A stretch of 59,278 nt of DNA from Opitutales bacterium (GCA_007133065.1 SLNJ01000094.1:1-59278), one strand, 5' to 3'; positions 36,233 through 45,742 are shown, counted from the stretch's first letter. Made by a program: numbers and translations. Notes: a model not told the origin generated them from the sequence alone.

Positions 36233-37276
36233 ATGAAGGAACAACCCCTGCGCACGAGCGTCATCGGCAGCTATCCGTTTCCGGGGTGGCTGGAGTACGT
36301 CAGCCAAAACCTCTCCGACCTCGGTCCGGCCGACATCGCTGAAGCACAGGACGATGCTGTGACTGCCGCGGTGTACGATCAGGTGGCGGCCGGTCTCGAT
36401 GTGATTACCGACGGCGAACAGACGCGCCTCGACTTCAATTTGTCGTTCTACGGGTTTTTGGAGGGGATTGCGCTGGAGTCGGCACCCAGCCGGAGATTCG
36501 GTCCCCCGGCGCACGACCAGCGCGGCAAACACGCGGTGACCGGGGAGCTGCGCGCCCCCGGGGGACTCGGGGTGGTCGCAGAGTACAATCGCCTGAAGCG
36601 GCTCGCTCCTGCAAACGGCCCCGCGTTGAAGGCGAGCGTTCCCGGTCCGTACACCTTGAGCGGCCGCCTCCTCCCCAACAATCAATACCCGGATCGCTGG
36701 GCGCTTTCCGAAGCGTTGCTTCCAATCGTACAGCGCGAGCTGACCGGCCTCGTGGAAGCCGGATGCCGGGAGATCTGTATCGATGAACCGTCGATGAGTT
36801 GTTACGCCTATCGCGAGGACGCACGGCGGTTTGTCGACATTTTCAACCGCACCGTGGAACCGGCGGTCGGCGAAGCGCGGATCTGCACGCACCTCTGCTT
36901 TGGTAACTACAAGGGCCGGGCGGTCGGACAGCGCTCCGTCGCCCCGATGTTTCCCGACTTCCTCGATTTTCATGCGGATGAGATGCATTTGGAAATGGCG
37001 ACAACCGTATTCAAGGAAATCGCTTCGATTGAACCGATTGTCGAACGCATGGACGCGGCGATCGGCATCGTGGACGTGAAGAGCTACTATATTGAATCCC
37101 CCGAGGAGATCGCCGAGCGCGTCCGCCTCGCCCTCCGGCACGCGCCGGCGGAGCGTCTCGTTTTCGCGCCCGACTGCGGGCTCAGTCAGACCGCGCGCTG
37201 GGCCGCGCGGCGGAAACTGAACAACATGGTCGAGGGCGTGGAGATCGTGAAACGCGAGCGCGGGATCACGTCGTGA
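36233..37276 (+). CDS. stand-alone MetE C-terminal-domain-like methyltransferase
   Basis: 347-residue protein matching only the catalytic (C-terminal) barrel of cobalamin-independent methionine synthase. It begins LRTSVIGSYPFP, has the residues ITDGEQTRLDF and KASVPGPYTLSG, and the zinc ligands appear as His and Cys in CTHLCFGNY, Glu in EMHLEMA and Cys in FAPDCGLSQ. Full MetE is about 750 residues. Stand-alone domains often move a methyl group from a small donor to homocysteine or another thiol. Sited between a dioxygenase and a lactonase-like gene, it could demethylate a catabolic intermediate. Its stop overlaps the MBL start as GTGA. Confidence 0.8.
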   Translation: MKEQPLRTSVIGSYPFPGWLEYVSQNLSDLGPADIAEAQDDAVTAAVYDQVAAGLDVITDGEQTRLDFNLSFYGFLEGIALESAPSRRFGPPAHDQRGKHAVTGELRAPGGLGVVAEYNRLKRLAPANGPALKASVPGPYTLSGRLLPNNQYPDRWALSEALLPIVQRELTGLVEAGCREICIDEPSMSCYAYREDARRFVDIFNRTVEPAVGEARICTHLCFGNYKGRAVGQRSVAPMFPDFLDFHADEMHLEMATTVFKEIASIEPIVERMDAAIGIVDVKSYYIESPEEIAERVRLALRHAPAERLVFAPDCGLSQTARWAARRKLNNMVEGVEIVKRERGITS

Positions 37277-38121
37277 TTATTCCGGCACAGCAAGGGGACG
37301 CATTCCTGCGGGACCTCGAACGAGCGCATTCTGAACCGGAATCCCTGCACGTTTGGTGGCTCGGGCAGAGCGGGTTCCTCGTCCAGTGGCAGGGGACACG
37401 CATCCTGTTCGACCCATACCTTTCCGACTCCCTGACCCGCAAGTATGCGGAGACCGACAAACCCCACGAGCGGATGACCGAGCGTGTGGTGGCCCCGGGC
37501 AGTCTCGGCGGCATCCATGTCGTCACCGCATCCCACCCGCACACCGACCACCTCGACCCGGAGACCCTGCAGCCGCTCGGCCGGACCAACCCCGGCGCGG
37601 AACTCGTCTTTCCGGAGGCCATTCGGTCGCTTGTCGAGGAGCGGGTTGGAGACGCTCCATTCCGCTTGATCGGACTCGACGCCGGCTCCACGACCACGTT
37701 CGGAGAAATCGAAGTTACTGGCATTCCCGCAGCCCACAATGCCGTGGAGCGCGACGACGCCGGGCGCTGCCGATTCCTCGGGTTCGTCGTCAGGGCCGGA
37801 CCATGGACGTTGTACCACAGCGGCGACACCCTCCTGCACGACGGCCTGGTTCCGTCCCTCGAGCCGTTTAGCGTCGACCTCGCATTCCTGCCGATCAACG
37901 GGAACCATCCCGAGCGGCGCGTCGCCGGAAACCTCGACGGCCCGGAGGCCGCCCGCCTCGCCCACGCCATCGGCGCACGGGTCGCTATCCCCTGCCACTA
38001 TGAAATGTTCCGGTTCAATACCGCCTCCCCCGCCGCATTCGAGTCCACCTGCCGTCACCTCGGCCAATCGTATAAAACCCTGCGGGCCGGCGAGCGGATG
38101 CGCCTGAGGCGTCCGAAGTGA
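37273..38121 (+). CDS. UlaG-like metallo-beta-lactamase-fold hydrolase
   Basis: 282-residue MBL-fold protein starting at GTG 37273 inside the stop of the MetE-like gene. The metal motif reads SHPHTDHLD (HxHxDH), with further ligands in PAAHN, YHSGDT and PCHYEMF. The arrangement WLGQSGFLVQWQGTRILFDPYLSDS at the start resembles UlaG/lactonase-type proteins (L-ascorbate-6-phosphate lactonase relatives). It should hydrolyse a lactone or other ester made by the upstream enzymes; the actual substrate is unknown. It is convergent with the HyuA-HyuB gene. Confidence 0.83.
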   Translation: MIIPAQQGDAFLRDLERAHSEPESLHVWWLGQSGFLVQWQGTRILFDPYLSDSLTRKYAETDKPHERMTERVVAPGSLGGIHVVTASHPHTDHLDPETLQPLGRTNPGAELVFPEAIRSLVEERVGDAPFRLIGLDAGSTTTFGEIEVTGIPAAHNAVERDDAGRCRFLGFVVRAGPWTLYHSGDTLLHDGLVPSLEPFSVDLAFLPINGNHPERRVAGNLDGPEAARLAHAIGARVAIPCHYEMFRFNTASPAAFESTCRHLGQSYKTLRAGERMRLRRPK

Positions 38122-38155
38122 TCCTTGGGCGCTACCTGGCCCGGGGCCGGTGACC

Positions 38156-38245
38156 GGATGGCGCGGGCAGGGATTGTGTGAGGTAGAGGAGCCGCGCACG
38201 CTTCCGAGCGATGGCGGCGTCGCGGGTGGCGAGCCCGCGCCATCC
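38156..38245. repeat. 13-bp inverted repeat between convergent genes
   Basis: GGATGGCGCGGGC at 38156-38168 is exactly complementary to 38233-38245, 64 nt apart. Inside lies a smaller hairpin CGCGGG/CCCGCG. It sits in the 199-nt gap between the ends of the MBL gene and the HyuA-HyuB gene. It may form a long stem in either transcript or be a dispersed palindromic element. No T-tract is seen. Confidence 0.5.
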
Positions 38246-38320
38246 CATCCTCGGGGTCACATGCCGCGTGTTCGGCCTGAGTGGCTGCAGTCACGCATTC
38301 CATGTCCGGTCCGGCCGTCC

Positions 38321-41300
38321 CTACCCGGATCGGTTGCAGCACCGCGCCCCCCGCCCCCATCCGCCGCCGCCCGGGGTTTCGATCCGCAGCACGTCGCCTG
38401 CCGCGACCTGAAACGATGCACTGCTCTCCAGCATTTCGGTTCGCCCGTTGCTCCGTTGGAGTATCTGACGGCCCGGTGCGCCCGCTCCTCCGCCCTGTTT
38501 GCCGTAGGGACCGGTCTGGCGATGCTGGGTAAGGAGGGAGACCGCGAGCGGCCGCAAAAACTCGATTTCCCGGACCGCGCCGCACCCGCCTGCCCAGGCG
38601 CCCCTCCCTCCCGAACCCCGGCGGATTGCAAACCGCCGGAGGCGCACCGGGTAGCGAAATTCGAGCACCTCCGGGTCGGTGATCGCGGTATTGGTCATGT
38701 GCGTGTGGACCGCGTCGGCGCCCGCGAATCCGGGCCCCGCCCCGGTTCCGCCGCAGATCGTTTCGTAGTAGCTGAAGGCATCGTCGCCGAAGACCAGGTT
38801 GTTCATCGTTCCCTGGCTGCACGCGGCGAGGTCGAGGGCCTTGAGGAGGGTGTCGACGAGTCGCTGGCTGGTCTCGACGTTCCCTCCCGCGATACCGGGC
38901 GCCCGCCGAGCGTCACCGGGGAATGCCGGATTGAGCATGCACTCCGGAAGCGCAACGGCGACATCATCGAGCAATCCCTCGTTGAGCGGCAGTGCGCCTC
39001 CGATATATAGACGCAGGACATACATGACTGCGCTGCGCACAATCGCCTCGGTCGCATTCAGATTGTCCGGTTGCACCGCGCTGGTCCCTGAAAAATCGAT
39101 ACGTACCCCGTCCGGCGCAAGATCGATCGCCACAGCGATCTCCGCACCCGAGTCGAGACACTCGACGGCACGGAGTGTCCGCGCCGGTTCGTCGCGCAGC
39201 CGCCGGGACAGAGCTTCGCGTCCCCTGGCGGCGATCGCGTTGAGCTGTCCGGTCACCGTATCGCGGCCGAATGCACCGGTCATGCGGCGCAGGGCGTTCG
39301 CACCGCGGATGTTCGCCGCCACCTGCGCGCGAATGTCCGCGAGGTTGTCTTCGACCGCCCGGGAAGGATGCGGTCCACTTCGCAGGAGCGCTTCGAGTTC
39401 CCGGTAGCGGTCGCGCCCGCGCTCAAAGAGTCTGCGGGGCGGGATTGCCACCCCCTCCCCGGCGAGGCACCGGGCCTCCGGGCACATCGAACCGGGACGG
39501 ATGCCTCCGATCTCGGCGTGGTGCGCACGGTTGGCGACGAAGGCCAGGAGTTCCGACTCCTCGTCGAAGACCGGCGTGATCACCGTAATATCGGGAAGAT
39601 GCGAACCACCGTAGCCGGGATGGTTCGTGATCAAGACATCGCCCGGCTCGGGTTTGCAGACCTCCATTACGCGCCGCACGCACAATCCCAACGCTCCGAG
39701 ATGGACGGGAATGTGCGGGGCATTGACGAGGAGCCGTCCGTCGCGGTCCAGCAGTGCGCAGGAGAAGTCCATGCGCTCTTTGATATTCGTAGAGAGCGCA
39801 GTGCGCCGGAGCTGCATTCCCATCTCGCGGACGACCGCGAAGAATCGATGGGTGAACAGCTCCCGCTGGATCGCCTCGTGCCCGGCCCGCGCGGGAGCGC
39901 CGCCCTCCCCGTCAGGCTCCCTTCCCGCTCCGAGTGAAACGCGAAGCGTCCCCCGCGTGCCCTGCACCGCATCGGTGTTTGGACAGAGGTAGAAGGTGCT
40001 GTACGGGTCGACGAGCAATGCCGGGCCGGAAACGCCGACGCCCGGGGAAAGGGAGGCCCGGTCGTACACTGGTATGTCAATCCAGGCGCCGTCGACGCGA
40101 CACGGCTGGGTGGCGCCGGAGGATTCCGCCATTTCCTGGGCGTCGGGAAAGCGCTCGGACTCCTCCTCCGGCCTGCGGGTTGCGGCGATCGCGCGAAGCG
40201 ATACGATTTCGATCGGTTTTCCCGCCGGCCGGTATCCAAAGACCTCCTCGTAGCGGTCGGCGAAGTCCGTGGAAAGGGCCTCCTCGGAGCGGTACGGGAG
40301 TTCGAGCGCCGACTCCTGACCGGCGAGCCGCACCTGCACGACTGTCTCCCGGACGTGGAGGTCGTTGCGACGGTAACCGTCCCGCTCGAGCCGGGAGAGC
40401 GCCTCCTTTTTCAGCTCGCGCACCAATGCGTCAAGGCAACCGGATGCGCAGTCCTGCCAATTCCAGAGCAACTGACGCTCCCGCAGCGCTTCGACTGCCG
40501 CGGAAGCGAGCCCGATGGCACTGAGCAATCCGGCGTCCCCCGGGACGAGGATTTGCCGGATTCCGAGCCGCCGAGCCAGCGCGCACGCGTGCAATCCCCC
40601 GGCGCCCCCGAACGAGAGTAACGCGTACCGGGAGGGATCGTATCCCTCGCGCACGCTGATCGCGCGGATCGCATCCGCCATGCGCTCGTTCGCGATCTCC
40701 AGAAACCCCTCCAGAAGCGCATCCGCAACCGGCCGATCTCGCGCCGGGAGCGCTTCCCGGCACACCTCGAGGCGTGCCCGTGCCGCACCCGCCTCAACCG
40801 GGATCGAGAAATTCCGCGGGATCAGGCGGCCCAGCAGCAGGTTTACGTCCGTGATGGTCAACGGTCCTCCGGCGCCGTAACAGGCGGGCCCGGGATCGGC
40901 GCCAGCGCTCTCCGGGCCGACATGGATGCGTCCATCCCGCACGCCGCAGATCGAGCCCCCGCCCGCGGCGACGGTTTCGATCCGCAGCGCCGGCGCGGCC
41001 AGCCGGGCGCGCCCGACAATGTGTTCATCGCGGTAATCGAACGATTCCGCGATCCGTGACACGTCGGTGCTCGTCCCGCCCATGTCGAAAGCGATGACAT
41101 CCGGAACACCGGCGCGCCGGGCGATCGCGGCCGCGCCGGCGACCCCGCCGGCAGGGCCGCTCAACAGGCTCTGGAACGGCCGGAACCGGGCGCGGGGAAC
41201 CAAACCTCCCGCGCTCGTCATGATCTGCAGCTCCCCGCCCCGCAGCGCCCCCTCGACCCGGTCGAAGTAATCGCGCATCAGCGGACCGAGGGTTGCGTCG

Positions 41301-42127
41301 ACGACCGCGACCTCGGCGCGCGGCAGAATCTTGATCCGGCGGCTCAATTCAGCCGAACAGGCAACGTAGCCAAACCCGAGCTCGCGCAGCCGCCCGGACA
41401 GCGCCCTCTCGTGCGCCGGGTTCGCGTGGCTGTGCAGGAGTGCAACCGCGGCGACAGTACATCCATCGGCGAGCGCCGCTTCGGCGCCCGCGCGCACCTG
41501 TTCCCAGTCGAACGGTTCGAGCACCTCGCCCCGGGCGTCCATGCGCTCTGGAATCCCGACCACCCGCAGCGGCAGGGGCGCCGGTTTCCGGATTTCCAGG
41601 GCAAAAAGGTCCGGCCGGCGCTGATCGCCGATCGCAAGGAGATCGCCGAAGCCGGCGGTGACGAAGAAGGCCACCGCATCCCCGGCGTTCTCCAGGAGCG
41701 CGTTCGTGCCGCGCGTGGTGCCGAGCCGCAGGTCGATCGGGGGAAGCGGTGATCCGTGCGGTACTCCGGTCAACACGCGCGCGGCGAGGACCGGCGCCTC
41801 CTCCGGCGAACGAACCTCGAACACGGCGCCCGGAACGAGCGCGGCGGCGCCCAGGAGCTCGAGTTCGAGCTCCCCGGAGTCGGGGCGGTACGAACGCACA
41901 CGCGCGCTTGTCGCGCCGCATTGAAACTGAAACCCGGCAATGAAATCGGTCGGCAGCCGCCACTCGACCGCGACCCTCCACCGCGTCCGGGAGCGCTGCT
42001 CGCGCAAGCGGCCCCGGAGGGCCGAGTGGGAGAGGACTTTCGCGCGGTGCAGCGTCCCGTCGGGCGCCAGACCGACCGCGTCGGTGAAGGTCCCTCCAGT
42101 GTCCGCGGCAATTCTCCAGCGCGTCAT
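38321..42127 (-). CDS. HyuA-HyuB fusion, 5-oxoprolinase/hydantoinase type
   Basis: 1268-residue ATP-dependent amidohydrolase combining both subunits of N-methylhydantoinase/5-oxoprolinase. The HyuA half has the ASKHA ATP-binding start WRIAADTGGTFTDAV, TRGTNALLE, DMGGTSTDVSRI and GGAGGLHACALA. The HyuB half begins near RELFTHRFFAVVREMG with STNIKERMDFSCALLD, PGDVLITNHPGYGGSHLPD and ends near LRIETPGGGGWG. Fused proteins of this length are usually 5-oxoprolinases, opening pyroglutamate to glutamate with ATP. ATG 42127 was chosen because it starts at the family N-terminus. It stands at the end of the accessory catabolic block. Confidence 0.9.
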   Translation of the reverse strand: MTRWRIAADTGGTFTDAVGLAPDGTLHRAKVLSHSALRGRLREQRSRTRWRVAVEWRLPTDFIAGFQFQCGATSARVRSYRPDSGELELELLGAAALVPGAVFEVRSPEEAPVLAARVLTGVPHGSPLPPIDLRLGTTRGTNALLENAGDAVAFFVTAGFGDLLAIGDQRRPDLFALEIRKPAPLPLRVVGIPERMDARGEVLEPFDWEQVRAGAEAALADGCTVAAVALLHSHANPAHERALSGRLRELGFGYVACSAELSRRIKILPRAEVAVVDATLGPLMRDYFDRVEGALRGGELQIMTSAGGLVPRARFRPFQSLLSGPAGGVAGAAAIARRAGVPDVIAFDMGGTSTDVSRIAESFDYRDEHIVGRARLAAPALRIETVAAGGGSICGVRDGRIHVGPESAGADPGPACYGAGGPLTITDVNLLLGRLIPRNFSIPVEAGAARARLEVCREALPARDRPVADALLEGFLEIANERMADAIRAISVREGYDPSRYALLSFGGAGGLHACALARRLGIRQILVPGDAGLLSAIGLASAAVEALRERQLLWNWQDCASGCLDALVRELKKEALSRLERDGYRRNDLHVRETVVQVRLAGQESALELPYRSEEALSTDFADRYEEVFGYRPAGKPIEIVSLRAIAATRRPEEESERFPDAQEMAESSGATQPCRVDGAWIDIPVYDRASLSPGVGVSGPALLVDPYSTFYLCPNTDAVQGTRGTLRVSLGAGREPDGEGGAPARAGHEAIQRELFTHRFFAVVREMGMQLRRTALSTNIKERMDFSCALLDRDGRLLVNAPHIPVHLGALGLCVRRVMEVCKPEPGDVLITNHPGYGGSHLPDITVITPVFDEESELLAFVANRAHHAEIGGIRPGSMCPEARCLAGEGVAIPPRRLFERGRDRYRELEALLRSGPHPSRAVEDNLADIRAQVAANIRGANALRRMTGAFGRDTVTGQLNAIAARGREALSRRLRDEPARTLRAVECLDSGAEIAVAIDLAPDGVRIDFSGTSAVQPDNLNATEAIVRSAVMYVLRLYIGGALPLNEGLLDDVAVALPECMLNPAFPGDARRAPGIAGGNVETSQRLVDTLLKALDLAACSQGTMNNLVFGDDAFSYYETICGGTGAGPGFAGADAVHTHMTNTAITDPEVLEFRYPVRLRRFAIRRGSGGRGAWAGGCGAVREIEFLRPLAVSLLTQHRQTGPYGKQGGGAGAPGRQILQRSNGRTEMLESSASFQVAAGDVLRIETPGGGGWGRGARCCNRSG

Positions 42128-42167
42128 CGGGGAGATCGATTTCCTCCGGAGTCCGCCGGAGTTCCGG

Positions 42168-43124
42168 TTACGAACGCCGCCGCGCCTCCGCAATCACGTC
42201 GAATGGAACATACACCTCCGCACCGTCGACCTTTACCTGCGCCCAGATGCGGTAGTGACCGGCTCGATCGGGCTGAAAGCTGAAATCGAGATCGGGGTTG
42301 TGTGGATCCTGTTCGTCCAGGAACGGATTTGACGGGTGCAGGTGGGCGAATCCGCGCGCTGCCTCGTCAAAGACCACCAGGTGGGCAAAGGCGCCCATGA
42401 CCGGCTCAAACCGGACCGGTGCGGGCGATCCTACCCGTTCGGCGCGCATCGACAACCGATGCTCGACTCCCGCAGTCAACGTCTCCGCCGGCGACTCCAG
42501 GTGAAATCGGATTCCGTTCTTCTCCGTCGCGGTGCGAACCCGGCGCACCGGGGAGGCCGTTCGCCCACCGGCCACATCCACCTCGAGTCGTGCGAGCGCG
42601 CGCCGCCCTGCGCGCATTGGGATGAAGTCGAGGTAGATCGCGTAGGTTCCGGAGAACTGCGGTGTGATGCTGAAGCTGTAATGCCCGGGCGTGGCGGTCG
42701 GCTGGGGATGCACGTGGTGGTAGTCCTCGAGCCCGGGATCGATCGCCATAAGGTGAATCCGTTCGGTGTGGCTGACCGCGATCTCATCGGGGTGGATCGG
42801 ATCGCCCCGCGAATTGCTCAAAGACAACAGAAACCGGGCGGTCTCACCCGCACGCACCGGGTCGAGCGCCTCCAAATCGGCCCGTACCGGATAGCGCACG
42901 CTCTGCATGTCAAAGAAGATCGCCTCCCCAATCCCGCACTGCTCGATCACACCATCCGCGGTCATGTAGTCGCGGTAGTGAAGGATATCGCACTGCTCGA
43001 CCGGCAATGCGCGAATCCCGAAGTAGGCACCGCAGAAAAGAACGGTTAGGATTGCGATCCGGCGCCCGACCAACGAGCGTGACGGCCCCGAGGGCGAGGC
43101 GGCGCGATTGGGATGGTATAGCAT
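42168..43124 (-). CDS. FixH/YtkA-like exported protein
   Basis: 318-residue protein with an N-terminal membrane anchor (about 22-38, IAILTVLFCGAYFGI). The periplasmic part has two related beta domains: HHVHPQPTATPGHYSFSITP in the first, and GAFAHLVVFDEAARGFAHLHP in the second, each with His-rich turns. Such His-containing domains are seen in FixH/YtkA-like proteins thought to help metal or oxidase assembly. The ATG at 43124 is used because upstream residues lack family character. It lies 201 nt downstream of Sco on the same strand, which fits a role in copper delivery to a haem-copper oxidase; this role is an inference. Confidence 0.6.
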   Translation of the reverse strand: MLYHPNRAASPSGPSRSLVGRRIAILTVLFCGAYFGIRALPVEQCDILHYRDYMTADGVIEQCGIGEAIFFDMQSVRYPVRADLEALDPVRAGETARFLLSLSNSRGDPIHPDEIAVSHTERIHLMAIDPGLEDYHHVHPQPTATPGHYSFSITPQFSGTYAIYLDFIPMRAGRRALARLEVDVAGGRTASPVRRVRTATEKNGIRFHLESPAETLTAGVEHRLSMRAERVGSPAPVRFEPVMGAFAHLVVFDEAARGFAHLHPSNPFLDEQDPHNPDLDFSFQPDRAGHYRIWAQVKVDGAEVYVPFDVIAEARRRS

Positions 43125-43325
43125 GGCGGAATCCTGGGGAAGTGCGGGCGGGTCGTCAATACGGCAGCTCCCCGGTCGCCGAAGCAAGGTACCCCACACC
43201 GGTTCCACCCACCAGGCAGGCGCGATCGCCCGCCCTACCCTCAACCGACCCGCCAACGCAAGACTGGCAATTCTGCCTGTCCGCCGGCCAAACCATACCA
43301 AACGGTCCGATCAATGATCGGACTA

Positions 43326-44207
43326 TCAGTATGTGCCGTCGCCGGAGATTGCGCGCTCGATTCGGGCGAGAAAATCCTCCACCGACCAGAAGCTGCCCGG
43401 AACCTGGTAGACAATGGTGCCCTTGGGATCGACGAGAATGGTCACGAGCGTGTGGCGTATAATCTCATTCTCATCCGGTTCGGCGAGCACCCCGAGTTGG
43501 TTTTTCAAATCCTCCACGATCTGAACCGGACCGGTCAGAAAGTGGAAATTGTCTCCCGAGACCCCGTGGGATCGGGCGTATTCAGCGAAGATTCCGGGCG
43601 TGTCATACTCCGGATCGAGCGTAATCGAGACGAATTCGACATCTGAAATCCCGGCTTCCCGCACCGCCTCCTGCAACCGCACCATACGCTTCGTCGCCGC
43701 CGGGCACATGTTCGGATCGAGACAGCGGGTGAAGATGAAGTTGATCACCGCAGCGTTTCCCCGAAGCGAGCGGCTCTCAAAAACAGTTCCATCCTGGCGG
43801 AACAGCGCGAACCGCGGGATGCTCTCACCGATACCCCGGAACGGTCGTGGGCTCCGGATCTCGGTATCGTTCCGCAGGCGGCGTCCGATGCGCTCGATAA
43901 TCGAGTTCTGCATCGGGTCGTTCGGCCAGACCGCTTCAATCCGCCATCCTTCCCGATAGGGGAAGATTTCGCCTCGAATCGAGCTGCCCTCCCGGGCGAT
44001 CCGTAGGTCCCCCCGCGTGGCCTCGGCCCAAACCCGCTCCTCCCCGTCCGCCGGAGTCAGAAGAAGGCGGCCGCCCGCCCGGTCGACTTCGACAATCGTC
44101 CCCTCAAACGCGTCGCGGCGGGCATCGAGCCCGTTTCCAACGAGCGCTGCCACCGCCAATAGAAAACAAATCCGTGCCAGATTCACACCCTCTACCATCA
44201 TCCTCAC
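43326..44207 (-). CDS. SCO1/SenC-family copper chaperone
   Basis: 293-residue exported protein with a signal sequence, a small beta domain (about 35-95) and a thioredoxin-fold SCO domain. The copper/thiol motif is FIFTRCLDPNMCPAAT, with Cys162 and Cys168 separated by five residues instead of the usual three (CxxxC). The distal copper-ligand His is in IIRHTLVTILVDPKG. SCO proteins deliver copper to the CuA site of cytochrome oxidase or reduce its thiols. The neighbours (FixH-like protein downstream, DUF420 elsewhere in the window) agree with oxidase maturation. Confidence 0.85.
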   Translation of the reverse strand: MRMMVEGVNLARICFLLAVAALVGNGLDARRDAFEGTIVEVDRAGGRLLLTPADGEERVWAEATRGDLRIAREGSSIRGEIFPYREGWRIEAVWPNDPMQNSIIERIGRRLRNDTEIRSPRPFRGIGESIPRFALFRQDGTVFESRSLRGNAAVINFIFTRCLDPNMCPAATKRMVRLQEAVREAGISDVEFVSITLDPEYDTPGIFAEYARSHGVSGDNFHFLTGPVQIVEDLKNQLGVLAEPDENEIIRHTLVTILVDPKGTIVYQVPGSFWSVEDFLARIERAISGDGTY

Positions 44208-44251
44208 CAGTCAACCAGAGCGACGGAACGTTTCAACACGAATCCACGGCA

Positions 44252-44713
44252 TCAGGTCCCGGATCGATCCGCTCCCTGTCCATCCCGGGCTTCGCCATGA
44301 ATGAATGCGTAGACGACTCCGATCAAATTCTCGCGTGTTACGGCGTCCCGGTCGATTTGCGGATTGTTGATGCCCGAAGCGGTCCAGCGATCGCCGCGGC
44401 GGCTGACCAGGCGGTGGACCACCATCCGATTGCTGCTGTCGCGATAAGCGACAATCATACCGGGCTCGAGATCGTCGAAAGGAATCGGAGTCACGATGAC
44501 TCGTGTGTTCTCCCCGTAGATCGGGAGCATCGAAACGCCGGAACCGCGACCAAACAATCTGCCCTCCTCCTGCGCGGCCAGAAACCGCGCGGCGCTGTCC
44601 GCGTCCGCCGACAGAACGTCCGAGACCGGAGCGGGCGGCTCTTCAGTCGTCACACAGCCGCTCACGACCAGAGCCAGGCTCCCGAGGAATAGAATTCGCA
44701 AAACCCTTTGCAC
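44252..44713 (-). CDS. S26B signal-peptidase-like lipoprotein
   Basis: About 153 residues from a GTG start, with a lipobox-like VVSGC after the hydrophobic segment LRILFLGSLAL. The rest resembles a minimal S26 peptidase: GRGSGVSMLPIYG places a Ser as in the SipW/ER-type enzymes, and VVHRLVSRRGD gives the His that replaces Lys in S26B. The acidic middle and lack of a membrane anchor other than the lipid are unusual for a signal peptidase. The start is uncertain; the frame is open to 44758. A related protein is at 46353. Function unknown; it could be a regulatory or dead relative. Confidence 0.55.
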   Translation of the reverse strand: MQRVLRILFLGSLALVVSGCVTTEEPPAPVSDVLSADADSAARFLAAQEEGRLFGRGSGVSMLPIYGENTRVIVTPIPFDDLEPGMIVAYRDSSNRMVVHRLVSRRGDRWTASGINNPQIDRDAVTRENLIGVVYAFIHGEARDGQGADRSGT

Positions 44714-44743
44714 TGTGGATAGGTTTAAGGAATCATTGATTCG

Positions 44744-45673
44744 ATGGCAAACACACAATCATCGGGATGGAGACAGTCGCCTCTCGCAGGCGCGCATTAT
44801 GAAACCCTGGCATATCGTCGGCCGGGGAGTCGCGCCGGGGCCCCGGTGATTCTCGCCCTGCACGGGTTTACCGGCGGCGGCCGGGATTTCGAGATATGCG
44901 CGGCGCATGATGCGGGGGCATGGCACTGGATTTGCCCGGACCTGCCCGGGCATGGCGCATGCCGGCCGCGGAGCCCGGATGCAGGTGTTTCGCTCGAGCG
45001 TTGGCTCTCTGACTTTGCCGGATGGGTGCCGGACCTGGTTCCGCGGGGCTCCATACTCCTCGGCTACTCAATGGGCGGGCGACTGGCACTCCACGCCGCA
45101 CTCCGCCTTCCCGACCGATTCGCCACAGTTATTACCGTTGGAGCCCATCCTGGGTTGTGCGATCCCGGCGCGCGTGCCGAACGTCGCGCGATTGATGCCC
45201 GGCGTGCGGCTTCCTTGCACGAGGAAGGGTTGGACGCTTTCCTTGAGCGCTGGCGTGCGGAGCCGCTTATCGCAACCCAGGAGCGCATTCCCGAACCATG
45301 GCAGACTCGGTTGCGGGAGGTCCGCCAAAGCCAAAATCCACAGGCACTCGCAGACGCCCTTATCGCATTCAGTCCGGCCCGGATTCCAGTCGAACACGCC
45401 AGACTCGCCACATTTCCCATACCGTTCCACGCGCTGGTCGGATCGCAGGATGCCCGCTACATGGAACTTGCGGAATGGCTGCACTCAAAGGGATTCTGTA
45501 CGGTCGTTCACGCGATCCCCAACGCGGGGCATGCCGCACATTTGGAGAATCCGCAGGGGTTCAGCGCTGTGCTCAACACTATGATTCCCCGAAATTCCCA
45601 ACGCATTAGGGAAACGCCAAACGAACGGCCCCTGGAACTTGAAAATCGGCCAAATCCGGCTAGACTACAGTAA
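44744..45673 (+). CDS. menH: MenH-like alpha/beta hydrolase
   Basis: 309-residue alpha/beta hydrolase. The oxyanion region is LALHGFTGGGRDF, the nucleophile Ser lies in GYSMGGRLALHAAL, followed by TVGAHPGL, which matches MenH proteins (SHCHC synthase). Asp (GSQDARY) and His (PNAGHAAHLE) complete the triad. MenH eliminates pyruvate from SEPHCHC, the product of MenD, whose gene is 38 kb away in this window. Other small alpha/beta hydrolases look similar, so the name is probable rather than certain. The last 30 residues look like a non-conserved extension. Confidence 0.75.
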   Translation: MANTQSSGWRQSPLAGAHYETLAYRRPGSRAGAPVILALHGFTGGGRDFEICAAHDAGAWHWICPDLPGHGACRPRSPDAGVSLERWLSDFAGWVPDLVPRGSILLGYSMGGRLALHAALRLPDRFATVITVGAHPGLCDPGARAERRAIDARRAASLHEEGLDAFLERWRAEPLIATQERIPEPWQTRLREVRQSQNPQALADALIAFSPARIPVEHARLATFPIPFHALVGSQDARYMELAEWLHSKGFCTVVHAIPNAGHAAHLENPQGFSAVLNTMIPRNSQRIRETPNERPLELENRPNPARLQ

Positions 45674-45742
45674 AGGGAATGCAGGTCAGACGATTAACAC
45701 CCTGCTGGACCCCGCAAATCCGAAATATCCACGACAATCAAA

